64,000 bases of DNA from Actinokineospora alba (GCF_004362515.1 NZ_SNXU01000001.1:5084001-5148000); one strand, 5' to 3'. Positions 10,742 to 19,598 are shown, numbered from the stretch's first letter. Made by a program: numbers and translations. The notes: a model not told the origin generated them from the letters alone.

Positions 10742-11515
10742 TCAGGAAGCCGACTTCTTCTGCTCAGTGGCCGGGCGCAAGCTGCGCACCAGCGCCGGCT
10801 GGGCGGCTTGGAGGGAGTTCTCGATGGTGAAACTGATCATGTCCGGGCGGTACCGGTCGTCGGAGTACTCGATCTCCTCGCCGCCGGACCCCCGCGCGAG
10901 ACGGCGTTCGCGGAGCAGGGGAGCGCCCAGCGCGACGCCGAGCAGGTCACTGTCGGTCTCGTCGGCGGCGACCGCGTCGATCAGGTGGTGGGCGACGGTG
11001 ATGTCGACGCCTCGGCCCGCCAGGTAGGCGTAGATCGAGCCGGAGTCGCAGTCGAAGTCGAACAGCAGCCGTCCGGCCGACTCGACGAACGTGGAGCGCT
11101 CGACCATGGTCGGCTTGTCGTCGATCAGGCGCAGCCGCACCAGTTGCACGACCGGTGTGCCTTCGTCGATGTGCAGCGGGTCGGCCACCTCGGCGGGGGC
11201 GGGGCGCAGCGCGACCTCAAGGGTTCGCTGGCCCGCTGAGCGGCCGAGGCCGTCGACCCACCGCGAGAACGACAGGAACGTGTCGAACGGCTGGCTCAGC
11301 GCCTGCCTGCGCACGACCGGCGGTTTGCCCCGGCCGCCGCCGATCAGTCCTTCGGCGCGCAGCGTCGCCAGCGCCTGGCGCACTGGTCCGCGCGAGGCGT
11401 CCCAGAGCGCGCAGAGCTGCGATTCCGATGGCACCTGGGCGCCGACAGCCAGCTCGCCGGTGGCGATCTGCCTGCGCACCTCGGCCGCGATCTGTTCGTG
11501 CAGCGGAGTCCCCAT
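10742..11515 (-). CDS. GntR family regulator with UTRA domain (PhnF-like)
   Basis: 257 residues. Winged helix at residues 5-72 (PSESQLCALWDASRGPVRQALATL is the recognition region), then a UTRA ligand-binding domain of the HutC subfamily. Divergent from a phosphonate catabolism and uptake cluster across 151 bp, so probably its repressor, sensing a phosphonate or phosphate ester. The PhnF role is by position and domain type; the ligand is not shown. Confidence 0.82.
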   Translation of the reverse strand: MGTPLHEQIAAEVRRQIATGELAVGAQVPSESQLCALWDASRGPVRQALATLRAEGLIGGGRGKPPVVRRQALSQPFDTFLSFSRWVDGLGRSAGQRTLEVALRPAPAEVADPLHIDEGTPVVQLVRLRLIDDKPTMVERSTFVESAGRLLFDFDCDSGSIYAYLAGRGVDITVAHHLIDAVAADETDSDLLGVALGAPLLRERRLARGSGGEEIEYSDDRYRPDMISFTIENSLQAAQPALVRSLRPATEQKKSAS

Positions 11516-11630
11516 GACTTGACCATACAGGTCTTCGCGCGCGGGTCAAACCGGTGTCGGGAGATATTTCCGCTGGTCAAGCGCGTGCTAAACGGAAGAT
11601 GAACAGCAAATGCGTATGCGTACTCGGGCA

Positions 11631-11659
11631 TTGACACGGCGGCCGCACTCTTCCAAGGT
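11631..11659 (+). promoter_or_regulatory. Candidate promoter of the phosphonate operon
   Basis: TTGACA at 11631-11636 is a perfect -35 hexamer. A weak -10 (CAAGGT, 11654-11659) follows 17 nt later and would place transcription start at or next to the ATG at 11667, giving a leaderless or nearly leaderless mRNA. Confidence 0.4.
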
Positions 11660-11666
11660 CCTTGTC

Positions 11667-12779
11667 ATGACAAGTGAGATCGGCCGGGCGGACCTTGTGG
11701 TCGTCGGCGCCGGGATCGTCGGCCTGGCGCACGCTTACGCGGCGCTGGAACGCGGTCTGTCGGTCGCCGTCGTCGAGCGTGACGACCGGGCGACCGGGGC
11801 GTCGGTGCGCAACTTCGGCCACGGCTGCGTCACCGCGCAGGACGGTCCGGCACTCGACTACGCCCTCGCCGCGCGGGCCTCGTGGCTGCGGCTGGCCAAG
11901 GACTCCGGCATGTGGGTGCGGGAGGCGGGCGCGGTCGTCGTCGCCCGTGACGACGACGAATACGCGGTCCTCGAAGAGTTCCACGCGATCCGCGACGACC
12001 AGGTCGTCCTCCTCGACGCCGCCGGGGTGCTCGCCCGGGTGCCGGTCGGCCCGGACGTGGTGGGCGGTGCGCTGCTGCCGCTGGACATCCGGGTGGACCC
12101 GCGCGAAGCGGTCCACGCCATCGCCGCTCGGCTGGCCGAGCGCGGGGTGACCTTCCACTGGGGCACCACCGTGCACGCGATCGAGCCGGGCGCTGTCGCA
12201 ACCAGCAAGGGCACTGTCCGGGCGGACAAGATCGTGGTCGCGGTCGGCCACGATGTCGACCGGCACTTCCCCGGTCTCGCCGAGGAAGCCGCAGTCCGGC
12301 GGTGCTCGCTTCGGATGCTGCGGGTGGCCGACCCGCACGGCCGGGCGATCGATCCGGCGGTGCTCACCGCCCTCTCGATGCTGCGCTACGACGCCTTCGC
12401 CGCGTGCCCGACCCTGCCCGCGCTGCGCGACCGCCTGGGTGGGCAGCGGCCGGACCTGGTCGCGATGGGCATGAACCTGATGTTCACCCAAGCCCCCGAC
12501 GGTGACCTGATCATCGGCGACACCCACCACTACGCCCGCACTCTCGACCCGTTCGACACCGAGGACCTCGACAACGCGGTCCTCGCCGAGACAGCCCACC
12601 TCCTTGGCGTGCCGCACCTGACCGTGCGGCAGCGGTGGCGCGGCGTCTACGCCTCCGCACCCGAGCCGTTCCTGATCGCCACCCCCGCCGAAGGGGTCCG
12701 AGTCGTCTCGGTCACCTCCGGCATCGGCATGACCACCGCCCTGGGCCTCGCCCCGGGCGTGCTCGACGACCTGCTCTGA
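11667..12779 (+). CDS. TIGR03364-type FAD-dependent oxidoreductase (phosphonate-associated)
   Basis: 370-residue flavoprotein of the DAO family with FAD motif VVVGAGIVGLAHAYAA at the N-terminus and the C-terminal SVTSGIGMTTALGLAPG. The long match over its length is to the group that accompanies phosphonate genes and is proposed to deaminate aminophosphonates related to 2-aminoethylphosphonate. Start at 11667 because the domain begins right after it; an upstream ATG (11610) adds 19 basic residues and overlaps the probable promoter. First gene of an operon with phnD, phnC and phnE. The exact substrate is inference. Confidence 0.8.
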   Translation: MTSEIGRADLVVVGAGIVGLAHAYAALERGLSVAVVERDDRATGASVRNFGHGCVTAQDGPALDYALAARASWLRLAKDSGMWVREAGAVVVARDDDEYAVLEEFHAIRDDQVVLLDAAGVLARVPVGPDVVGGALLPLDIRVDPREAVHAIAARLAERGVTFHWGTTVHAIEPGAVATSKGTVRADKIVVAVGHDVDRHFPGLAEEAAVRRCSLRMLRVADPHGRAIDPAVLTALSMLRYDAFAACPTLPALRDRLGGQRPDLVAMGMNLMFTQAPDGDLIIGDTHHYARTLDPFDTEDLDNAVLAETAHLLGVPHLTVRQRWRGVYASAPEPFLIATPAEGVRVVSVTSGIGMTTALGLAPGVLDDLL

Positions 12780-12807
12780 ACCCTGTTCCCCCGCAAGGAG
12801 TTTCGTG

Positions 12808-13713
12808 ATGCGCGTACGTACTCGACTGACCGCCGCCGCGGCAGGCGCGTTGATGTGTCTGACTGTCGCCGCCTGTGGCTCGGCTGAGCCCGCCGGCGCG
12901 GGCGCCTGCCCCAACGGCAAGGTCCGATTCGGCGTGGAGCCCTATGAGGACCCGGCGAAGCTGACCCCGGCGTATGAGGTGTTGGCCAAGGCGTTGGAGA
13001 GCAAGCTCGGCTGCCCGGTGGAGCTCAAGGTCGTCGACGACTACTCCGCTGAGGTCCTCGCCATGCGCAACGGGCAGTTGGAGCTGGCCCAGTTCGGCCC
13101 GCTCGGCTATGTCTTCGCCAGCACCAAGGCCAACGCGCAGGCCGTGGCGTCGTTCGCCGACTCGACCGGGAAGCTGACGACCTACACCGGCGGCATCTGG
13201 GTCGCCGCGGACTCGCCGGTCAAGTCGATCAACGACCTCACCGGCAAGACACTCGCGTTGTCCAGCCCTGGCTCCACCTCCGGTGACGCGCTGCCGCGCT
13301 ACGCGCTGAAGAAGGCGGGCATCGCCGACGACGCGGTGAAGATCGACTACGCCGGTGGTCACCCAGAAGCGTTGCTGGCACTGAAGAACGCCAAGGTCGA
13401 CGCGGCCGAGATCAACAGTCAGCAGTTGGCCACCGCGACCGCCGCAGGCACCTTCGACAAGTCCAAGTTCCGTCAGATCTGGACCTCGGAGCCCATCCCG
13501 AACGACCCGATCACGATGCGCGGCGACCTCGACAAGGCCTTCCAGGACAAGGTCCGCGAGGCGCTGCTCGGACTGAGCCCCTCGGATGTAGCCAAGGTCA
13601 GCGCCTTCCTTGACGTCGACCCGCCGGGACCGCTTGTCGCGGTCACGAAGGAGACGTACCAGCCGCTGTTCGACCTCGCGAGTGCGCTGGGGCTGTCCGA
13701 AGATGACGTCTGA
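12808..13713 (+). CDS. phnD: Phosphonate ABC transporter substrate-binding lipoprotein PhnD
   Basis: 301 residues. Signal peptide with lipobox LTVAAC, so a lipid-anchored binding protein on the outer face of the membrane. Family features: the FGVEPYEDP start of the mature domain, then AQFGPLGYVFAS and the S-T-S loop (SSPGSTSGD) that binds the phosphonate group. ATG at 12808 preferred to the GTG 3 nt earlier, as AAGGAG (12795-12800) is then 7 nt away. The end overlaps phnC by 11 bp. Confidence 0.9.
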   Translation: MRVRTRLTAAAAGALMCLTVAACGSAEPAGAGACPNGKVRFGVEPYEDPAKLTPAYEVLAKALESKLGCPVELKVVDDYSAEVLAMRNGQLELAQFGPLGYVFASTKANAQAVASFADSTGKLTTYTGGIWVAADSPVKSINDLTGKTLALSSPGSTSGDALPRYALKKAGIADDAVKIDYAGGHPEALLALKNAKVDAAEINSQQLATATAAGTFDKSKFRQIWTSEPIPNDPITMRGDLDKAFQDKVREALLGLSPSDVAKVSAFLDVDPPGPLVAVTKETYQPLFDLASALGLSEDDV

Positions 13714-14464
13714 ACCCAGGCTGGCGATCCGGGGGCTGCACAAGTCGTTCAACGGCAGGCCCGTGCTGTCCGGGGTCGACCTCGACGTGCGCGGCGGCGA
13801 GTTCGTCGCCGTGCTGGGGGCCAACGGTTCCGGCAAGTCCACCGCGCTGCGCTGCGTCGTGGGCCTGCAGACGCCCGACTCCGGCGAGATCCGCCTCGGC
13901 GGGCGGGACGTGATCGGCCTGACCGGCAAGGAGTTGGCCCAAAGCCGGGCGCAGGCGGCGATGGTGTTCCAGCAGATCCACTTGGTGCGCAGGCGAAGCG
14001 CGCTGGACAACGTGTGTTCGGGCGCGCTGGGCAGGCTCCCGGCGGCCCGGTCGCTCACCCCGGCGTTGTTCCCGCGGGAGCTGCGTGAGGAAGCCATGTC
14101 GTGCCTGGAGCGAGTCGGCCTGGCTGACCGGGCGGCGGAACCGGCGGGCAAGCTCTCGGGCGGCCAACAGCAACGGGTGGCCATCGCCCGCGCCTTGTGT
14201 CAGCGGGCGAACGTGGTGCTGGCCGACGAGCCGGTGTCGGCACTCGACCCGAGCGCGGCGGAGCAGGTCGTGGCGCTGCTCGCGGAGTTGGCGGGGGAGG
14301 GCCTGGCGGTGGCGACCGTGCTGCACCAGCCAGACCTCGCCCGCGCACACGCCGACCGGATTGTCGGACTGCTGAAGGGAACGGTCGTGCTGAACGCCCC
14401 ACCCGACCACCTCAGTCAGTCCGAGATAGACGCCTTATATGAACCGGAAAGAGAACGACGATGA
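13703..14464 (+). CDS. phnC: Phosphonate ABC transporter ATP-binding protein PhnC
   Basis: 253 residues. Walker A GANGSGKST, Q-loop MVFQQIHLV, signature LSGGQQQR, Walker B VVLADEPVSALD and H-loop histidine in VLHQPD, where many ABC proteins have THD. Length and order fit PhnC. It energises PhnE with PhnD delivering substrate. The usual close phnC-phnE link is broken here by a 520-bp insert carrying a structured repeat. Confidence 0.9.
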   Translation: MTSEPRLAIRGLHKSFNGRPVLSGVDLDVRGGEFVAVLGANGSGKSTALRCVVGLQTPDSGEIRLGGRDVIGLTGKELAQSRAQAAMVFQQIHLVRRRSALDNVCSGALGRLPAARSLTPALFPRELREEAMSCLERVGLADRAAEPAGKLSGGQQQRVAIARALCQRANVVLADEPVSALDPSAAEQVVALLAELAGEGLAVATVLHQPDLARAHADRIVGLLKGTVVLNAPPDHLSQSEIDALYEPERERR

Positions 14465-14984
14465 GTACCGCAACCGGTACGGGCGCAGTTACCAACGCAA
14501 CGGACGCAACCACCGTAACCGGCCCAACTACCAACGCAACGGATGCAACAGAGCGGCCTGATTTGGTGGTTCGCCTTGATTCGGGGGAAATGGGGCTAAA
14601 CTCGCGGTGCGGGTGGGGTTCCTTCGCCCCGCCTTTTGACCCGCACAGCCCCATTTCGAGGGGTCCCCGAATCAAGGCGAACCACCCAAACAGGCACCCA
14701 ACAACCCTGACCGGGCCGACGCCAAGAAGCCGTCACACTTCACAGCGCCCGCCGAAGTCCCTGGGCCTACCCGTCAGCACGGGCGACCCAAACCCACTCG
14801 AACACCCCGAGATCGCCCCCACAGAGCGACACCACCAAACACGCACCGGCGCAATCGGAGCCACCGCAGCCCCCACCCTTCCCGGGGGGACTGCCCTTGG
14901 CCAGTCTATCGGGGGTGGGCGACAGGGACGGCCGCCGCGGGGTGGGCTGTGGACAACTTGTGTCGCCCACACAGGTGAAGTCGC
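14465..14984. other. 520-bp insert between phnC and phnE
   Basis: No convincing gene. It holds a 39-bp-period imperfect tandem repeat (TACCAACGCAACGGA at 14490-14504 and 14529-14543), structured repeat A (14534-14695), then about 290 bp that is strikingly C/A-rich on the + strand (hand count 71% C+A over 14701-14880). An open frame of 175 codons runs exactly from the phnC stop (ATGA) to the phnE start (ATGA), but its codons (CTA, ACA, AGA) and low-complexity product do not look like a real gene. A weak AGGTGA precedes phnE. Confidence 0.6.
14534..14695 (-). repeat. Structured repeat A (reads on minus strand)
   Basis: Inverted-repeat element. The + strand left arm runs from 14556 and the right arm to 14695; both carry TGGTTCGCCTTGATTCGGGG. 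Read on the minus strand there is a one-sided ACCCCTCG bulge, a second stem (AAATGGGGCT with AGCCCCATTT), an apical GTGCGGGT / ACCCGCAC hairpin, the unpaired box CGCGAGTTTAG (14596-14606), and a TTGCGT box (14534-14539) 16 nt beyond the outer stem. One of four related copies in the window. Confidence 0.75.
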
Positions 14985-15785
14985 ATGAGCGTCAAGACCG
15001 CCCCACCACGACGCACCAGGCCCTCGATGCTCGTCGCGGCGATCGTGGTCGGTGTCGTCGCGGTGCATGTGCTTGCCTGGCGGGACACCGAGTTCTCGCC
15101 TGCCGCCCTCGTCCAGGGGTGGCGCGGGATGGCGGACTTTCTCAGTGAGGCCCTGCCGCCCGACTTCACCTGGGACAAGGTGCTGCGCCCCAGCATCGAG
15201 GCCGCGCTGGTCACCCTCTACATCGGACTGCTCGGCACCACCTTCTCCATCCCGTTCGCGCTTGTGCTGGCGTTCCTTGGTTCCCGGGCGACCACGTCCA
15301 ACACGGCCATCTACCAGGCCGCCCGTTCCATCCTGTCGTTCCTGCGCTCGGTTCCCGACGTCGTGTTCGCCCTGATCTTCGTCACCGCCGTCGGTCTCGG
15401 CCCGTTCGCGGGGGTCCTCGCACTGGTGTTCCACAACACCGGGGTCATGGGCAAACTCTGGGCCGAGGCCATGGAGGAGACCGATCTCGGCCCCCGCGAC
15501 GCGCTGCGCATCAACGGGGCGTCGGGGGTTCAGGTCGCCGCCAACGCGGTGTTGCCCACCGTGTTGCCCCAGTTCGTCGGGCTGCTGCTCTACCGGTTCG
15601 ACGTGAACGTCCGGTCCTCGCTCGTCCTCGGCCTGGTCGGCGCGGGAGGGATCGGATTCCTGATCAACCAGTCCATCAAGTTGTTCAGGTTCGACCAGAT
15701 GGTCACGCACATCCTCGTGGTGCTTGTCCTCGTGGTCGCAGTGGATCAGTTATCCGCCGTCATCCGGCGCCGCATCGGCGCCTAA
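14985..15785 (+). CDS. phnE: Phosphonate ABC transporter permease PhnE
   Basis: 266 residues with about six membrane segments and the permease loop EAMEETDLGPRDALRINGAS that contacts PhnC. Completes the PhnD-PhnC-PhnE importer. AGGTGA 6 nt before the ATG is a modest ribosome site. A phosphodiesterase gene follows after 18 bp, apparently in the same operon. Confidence 0.9.
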   Translation: MSVKTAPPRRTRPSMLVAAIVVGVVAVHVLAWRDTEFSPAALVQGWRGMADFLSEALPPDFTWDKVLRPSIEAALVTLYIGLLGTTFSIPFALVLAFLGSRATTSNTAIYQAARSILSFLRSVPDVVFALIFVTAVGLGPFAGVLALVFHNTGVMGKLWAEAMEETDLGPRDALRINGASGVQVAANAVLPTVLPQFVGLLLYRFDVNVRSSLVLGLVGAGGIGFLINQSIKLFRFDQMVTHILVVLVLVVAVDQLSAVIRRRIGA

Positions 15786-15803
15786 GTTCGGAAGGGCTAA
15801 CTC

Positions 15804-17306
15804 ATGAGTCGTGTCCCCACCCTGTTAGGCGCCGTCGCGCTCGCCGCGACGTTCGCCATCGTCGTGCCCACCGCGGATTCCGCGGCGGCATTGCGCCCCA
15901 AGAAGGTCGTCGTGTTCGGCATCGACGGCCTGCTGTTCGACAAGATCGCCCCCGTCAACGCCCCCACCCTCGACTCCCTGATCGCCTCCGGCCGCTCGAG
16001 CAAGACCTCGCTGTACGCCAACCCGATGGCGCCGACCCTGTCCGGCCCCGGCTGGGCCACCCTCGCCACCGGCGTCTGGCCCGACAAGCACAAGGTGACC
16101 AGCAACAACTGGGGCACCTCGACGAACCTCGCGCAGTACCCCGACTTCCTGACCAGGCTGGAGAGCGCCAACAGCGCGCTGTCCACCTACGCCATCGCCG
16201 ACTGGTCCCCGCTGACGAGCGACAGCGTGGGCAAGGCGATCTTCACCAGCGCCATCGACAAGCGTGAGACCGTCAGCGACGCGCCGGGCTACGCCGCGGC
16301 CGACGCGACGATCGCGACCAAGGCCGCGACGCACCTGCGCGACACCGGCCCGGACGCGTCCTTCGTGTACTTCGGCGAGGTGGACATCGCCGGTCACAGC
16401 TGCGGCGCCACCGGCTCCTGCTACACCAAGGCGATCGAGAACACCGACAAGCACATGGGCACGGTCATCAACGCGATCAAGGCCCGCCCGACCTACGCCG
16501 ACGAGGACTGGACGTTCCTCGTCTCCACCGACCACGGCCACACCAACTCCGGCGGCCACGGCGGCAGCAGCGTCGCCGAGCGGTCGTCGTTCATCATCCA
16601 GACCGGACCGGGCGTTCCCGCCGGAACTTTCGCGGTGAAGCCGAAGAACGTCGACGTCGCCACCACCGTCCTCGGCATCCACGGCGTCACCGCCGCACTC
16701 GACGGACAGGTCCTCGGCACCCCGTCGACCGACCCGTTCGAGGGCGTCACCCTGAAGCCGAGGGTCGACGAGACCGGCATCCCAACCGACGTGCTGGGCT
16801 GGACGAAAACCGTTCCCAGCGGCTGGGGCATCGACAACACCGGGATGGGCACCGGCGGCATGGCCGAGTGGCGCGGCTGGTCGCTGACCAACGACGACTT
16901 CTGGACCAGGACCCAGGCCGACCAGCAGCGCGAGTCCAACGTCCGGGCCCGAGGCGTGTTCGCCGTCGCCGACTCCGACGAGTGGGCCGACAAGACCACC
17001 AGCGGTACGTTCAACTCCACCCTGGTCTCCGCGCCCTACGCGGTGACCGCGGGTCGGACCGCGACCATCGGCTTCGGTTCGCACTACCTCAAGGAAGGGG
17101 CGGAGACGGCCACCGTCTCGGTCTCCTTCAATGGCGGCGCCGAAACCCAGCTCCTTAAGTACACGGCCGACGCCGTGGCCAAGCTGGAGAGGCTCACCGT
17201 GCCGGTCCCGTCCGGCGCGACCTCCATGGTCGTCAAGTGGCGCCTCACGAACGGGGCGAACAACTGGTACTGGGCGGTCGACAACCCGTCCGTGTCAGTC
17301 AGCTGA
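15804..17306 (+). CDS. Secreted type I phosphodiesterase / alkaline-phosphatase-fold hydrolase
   Basis: 500 residues with signal peptide (cleavage near SAAA, residue 29). Metal-binding motifs of the nucleotide pyrophosphatase/phosphodiesterase family: FGIDG (Asp), catalytic Thr in APTLSGPGW, DIAGHSCG and STDHGH. A C-terminal beta-rich domain of about 150 residues follows the catalytic part. Phosphonoacetate hydrolase belongs to the same superfamily. Its place behind phnDCE suggests it releases phosphonate or phosphate from esters outside the cell for import; that role is inference. Confidence 0.82.
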   Translation: MSRVPTLLGAVALAATFAIVVPTADSAAALRPKKVVVFGIDGLLFDKIAPVNAPTLDSLIASGRSSKTSLYANPMAPTLSGPGWATLATGVWPDKHKVTSNNWGTSTNLAQYPDFLTRLESANSALSTYAIADWSPLTSDSVGKAIFTSAIDKRETVSDAPGYAAADATIATKAATHLRDTGPDASFVYFGEVDIAGHSCGATGSCYTKAIENTDKHMGTVINAIKARPTYADEDWTFLVSTDHGHTNSGGHGGSSVAERSSFIIQTGPGVPAGTFAVKPKNVDVATTVLGIHGVTAALDGQVLGTPSTDPFEGVTLKPRVDETGIPTDVLGWTKTVPSGWGIDNTGMGTGGMAEWRGWSLTNDDFWTRTQADQQRESNVRARGVFAVADSDEWADKTTSGTFNSTLVSAPYAVTAGRTATIGFGSHYLKEGAETATVSVSFNGGAETQLLKYTADAVAKLERLTVPVPSGATSMVVKWRLTNGANNWYWAVDNPSVSVS

Positions 17307-17318
17307 CCTGAGACACCT

Positions 17319-17350
17319 CTGTGCCCCGCGGTCACGGCCGCGGGGCACAG
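17319..17350. terminator. Bidirectional terminator-like hairpin
   Basis: Perfect 13-bp stem (CTGTGCCCCGCGG with CCGCGGGGCACAG) and 6-nt loop, lying exactly between the convergent ends of the phosphodiesterase gene (17306) and the TetR gene (17352). No T-tract, as is common in high-GC actinomycetes. Confidence 0.75.
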
Positions 17351-17351
17351 G

Positions 17352-17936
17352 CTATTCGGGCGGCGTCGTCAACAGCTTCGCCAGCGTCGTGGTGAACCGC
17401 TCCGGATCCACGCCGCCGGGGGTCGACCCGAAGTACTCCACGGACAGGAAATACCCGATCATCGCCGACATCATCACGATCGCCCCCGCCGCCGGGTCCT
17501 CGGTGACCGGGGCGGCCGGAGTCTGCAGGAACAGATCGGCGATGCCCAGTTCCACGCCGCGGTCGACCATCAGCTGCTGAACCCGCGCGGCCATGTCCGG
17601 CGCCCGGTCGCGCTCCCAGATCAAGATCGCGATCAGCGGCTTGAGCTCGCGCAGGAAGTCGAGGTCCGCGTAGAGCTGGCGGGCCAGCGTCTCGCTGATC
17701 GGACCGTCCACCTGCGACACCTGCACGGCGGGATTCTTCTGCACCCGCGCGATTTCACGCTCGACGACAGCGAGCAGGAGCTCGTTCTTGTCCTTGAAGT
17801 GCCGGTAGAAACTGCCGCTTCCCGCGGACAGGCCCGCGCCTGCCTCGATCGCGGTGATCGCCGTCCCCACGGTGCCGTTCTGTTCGAACAGCTTCAAGGC
17901 GACGTCCATGATCCGATCCCGGGTTCCGGTGGCCAT
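17352..17936 (-). CDS. TetR family regulator
   Basis: 194 residues. N-terminal helix-turn-helix (TAITAIEAGAGLSAGSGSFY followed by RHFKDKNELL) and an all-helical ligand domain. It is divergent from a secreted hexosaminidase and esterase pair, and two near-identical 16-bp palindromes lie 4 bp before its own start, so it probably represses both itself and that operon. The ligand could be an amino sugar or a membrane-active compound; not determinable. Confidence 0.85.
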   Translation of the reverse strand: MATGTRDRIMDVALKLFEQNGTVGTAITAIEAGAGLSAGSGSFYRHFKDKNELLLAVVEREIARVQKNPAVQVSQVDGPISETLARQLYADLDFLRELKPLIAILIWERDRAPDMAARVQQLMVDRGVELGIADLFLQTPAAPVTEDPAAGAIVMMSAMIGYFLSVEYFGSTPGGVDPERFTTTLAKLLTTPPE

Positions 17937-17940
17937 GTCG

Positions 17941-17977
17941 GTAAGAGTACTCTTGCGTAAAGTAAGAGAGCTCTTGC
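17941..17977. promoter_or_regulatory. Tandem TetR operator
   Basis: Two copies of GTAAGAG-NN-CTCTTGC, at 17941-17956 and 17962-17977, centre to centre 21 bp (two helical turns). They sit next to the TetR start, between it and the divergent hexosaminidase gene, the standard layout for an autoregulated TetR repressor binding as two dimers. Confidence 0.8.
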
Positions 17978-18030
17978 ATACTCGGCGCCAGTTCCGAACA
18001 CCTCTGAGCAGCCGATGTCAGGAGCGCACC

Positions 18031-19569
18031 ATGGGGAGACTCGCCGTCCGTCTCGGTTCGGCCGTCTCCGCGGTGGTGTGCGCCGTGGCGGGCGTGGCCG
18101 CTGTCGCGCAGGGGGCGACGGCGGCCACGGCCGCACCGGTGACCATCCCGGCGCTGCAGCGGTGGACACCCGGGATCGGCTCTTACACCTTCGGCATGGA
18201 CACCAGGATCGTCGCCCGCACGGGGGAGTTGCGGCAGGCCGCGGCCGTGTTCGCCGCCGATCTCCGCGCGCTCACCGGCGTCCCGGTCTCGTACGTTGTG
18301 GGCGCCCAGACCCGGCCCGGTGACATCGAGCTGCGGACCGGCCCGGCGGAAGGCGGTCCCGAGGGGTACCGCGTTCTGGTCGGCGCCTCCCTCGCGGTGC
18401 AGGGCGCCGGCCGGGCTGGGGTGTTCAACGGGACCAGGACGGTCCTGCAGTGGCTGCGCCAGGGGTGGACCGTCCCGGCGGGCACCGCGGCCGACTGGCC
18501 CGCCTACCCCGAGCGCGGCCTGCTCGTCGACGTCGGCCGCCAGTTCTTCTCCGTCGAGTGGCTGCGCGCCCGGGTCCGCGAGCTGAGCTACCTCAAGCTC
18601 AACCTGCTGCACCTGCACCTGTCGGACCGCTTCGGCTTCCGGCTGGCCAGCGAGACCCACCCGGAGATCGTCTCGCCCCAGCACTACACCAAGCGGGAGA
18701 TCGCCGACCTGGTCGCCTACGCCGCGAGCTACAACGTGCGGATCATGCCGGAGATCGACTTCCCGGGCCACGCCGACGCGATCCTGGCCAGTCACCCGGA
18801 GCTGAAACTGGTCAGCCGCACCGGGGTGGTCGACCACGGCGCGATCGACCTGTCCAAGCCCGCGGCCTACGACCTCATCGAAGACGTGATGGGGGAGTTC
18901 CTGCCGCTGTTCCCGGACCCGCAGTGGCATGTCGGCGCCGACGAGTACGTCACGAACTACGACGACTACCCGCAACTCGCCGAGTACGCCAAGGTCCACT
19001 ATGGACCGAACGCGACCGGCAAGGACACCTACTACGGATTCATCAACTGGGCCAACGGAATCGTCCGCGCGGCGGGCAAGACCGCCCGGATCGCCAACGA
19101 CGGACTCAAACCGGGTGGCGCGACGATCACCGTGGACTCGGACATCATCGTGGATCACTGGTCGCAGAACGGGTTCGCGGGCTTCCCGTGGTCCGGTGAC
19201 GCCTACACCGGCAAGCAGCTGATCGCGGCGGGACACCGGGTGATGAACGCGTCGTTCACCCCGACCTACTACACCACCGGCGGACCGGCCGCGGTGTTCA
19301 ACGCGCCCCCGTCGGCCATGTACGACCTGTGGCACCCCGACGTCTTCGTCGACGGCTCCCGGCTCAGTTCAGCCGAACGCGCCGCGAACCTCGGGTCCAA
19401 GGTCAGCCTGTGGTGTGACGACCCGAACGCGGCGACCGAGGCCGAACTCGCGACCGTGTTGCATCCCCGACTCCGGGTGCTCGCCCAACTCACCTGGGGT
19501 TCCCCGAAACCCTTGCTGTACCTGACTTTTCTGCCTGTGATGCACACGGTCGGCGCCGCCCCGGCCTGA
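18031..19569 (+). CDS. Secreted beta-N-acetylhexosaminidase, GH20
   Basis: 512 residues. Signal peptide of about 34 residues (cleavage near ATAAP). The N-terminal GH20b-like domain (to about 150) precedes the catalytic barrel starting at RGLLVDVGRQFFS; the catalytic Asp-Glu pair is D304-E305 in HVGADEYV, and the HLHLSD and EIDFPGH motifs are present. Releases terminal N-acetylhexosamine from chitin-, glycan- or peptidoglycan-derived substrates outside the cell. AGGAG precedes the ATG by 6 nt. An SGNH hydrolase follows after 29 bp, likely co-transcribed. Confidence 0.9.
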   Translation: MGRLAVRLGSAVSAVVCAVAGVAAVAQGATAATAAPVTIPALQRWTPGIGSYTFGMDTRIVARTGELRQAAAVFAADLRALTGVPVSYVVGAQTRPGDIELRTGPAEGGPEGYRVLVGASLAVQGAGRAGVFNGTRTVLQWLRQGWTVPAGTAADWPAYPERGLLVDVGRQFFSVEWLRARVRELSYLKLNLLHLHLSDRFGFRLASETHPEIVSPQHYTKREIADLVAYAASYNVRIMPEIDFPGHADAILASHPELKLVSRTGVVDHGAIDLSKPAAYDLIEDVMGEFLPLFPDPQWHVGADEYVTNYDDYPQLAEYAKVHYGPNATGKDTYYGFINWANGIVRAAGKTARIANDGLKPGGATITVDSDIIVDHWSQNGFAGFPWSGDAYTGKQLIAAGHRVMNASFTPTYYTTGGPAAVFNAPPSAMYDLWHPDVFVDGSRLSSAERAANLGSKVSLWCDDPNAATEAELATVLHPRLRVLAQLTWGSPKPLLYLTFLPVMHTVGAAPA

Positions 19570-19598
19570 CCGTCCGGAAGTCCGTTGTGAGGAGTCCG

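Noticed and set aside
14949..14957. TGTGGACAA, an exact actinobacterial DnaA-box match
   Set aside because: A single box without neighbours or an AT-rich region; not an origin.
14461..14988. 175-codon open frame between phnC and phnE
   Set aside because: Low-complexity product, codon use unlike the neighbours (ACA, CTA, AGA) and passage through a palindromic repeat. Kept only as an observation because both ends overlap neighbours by ATGA.
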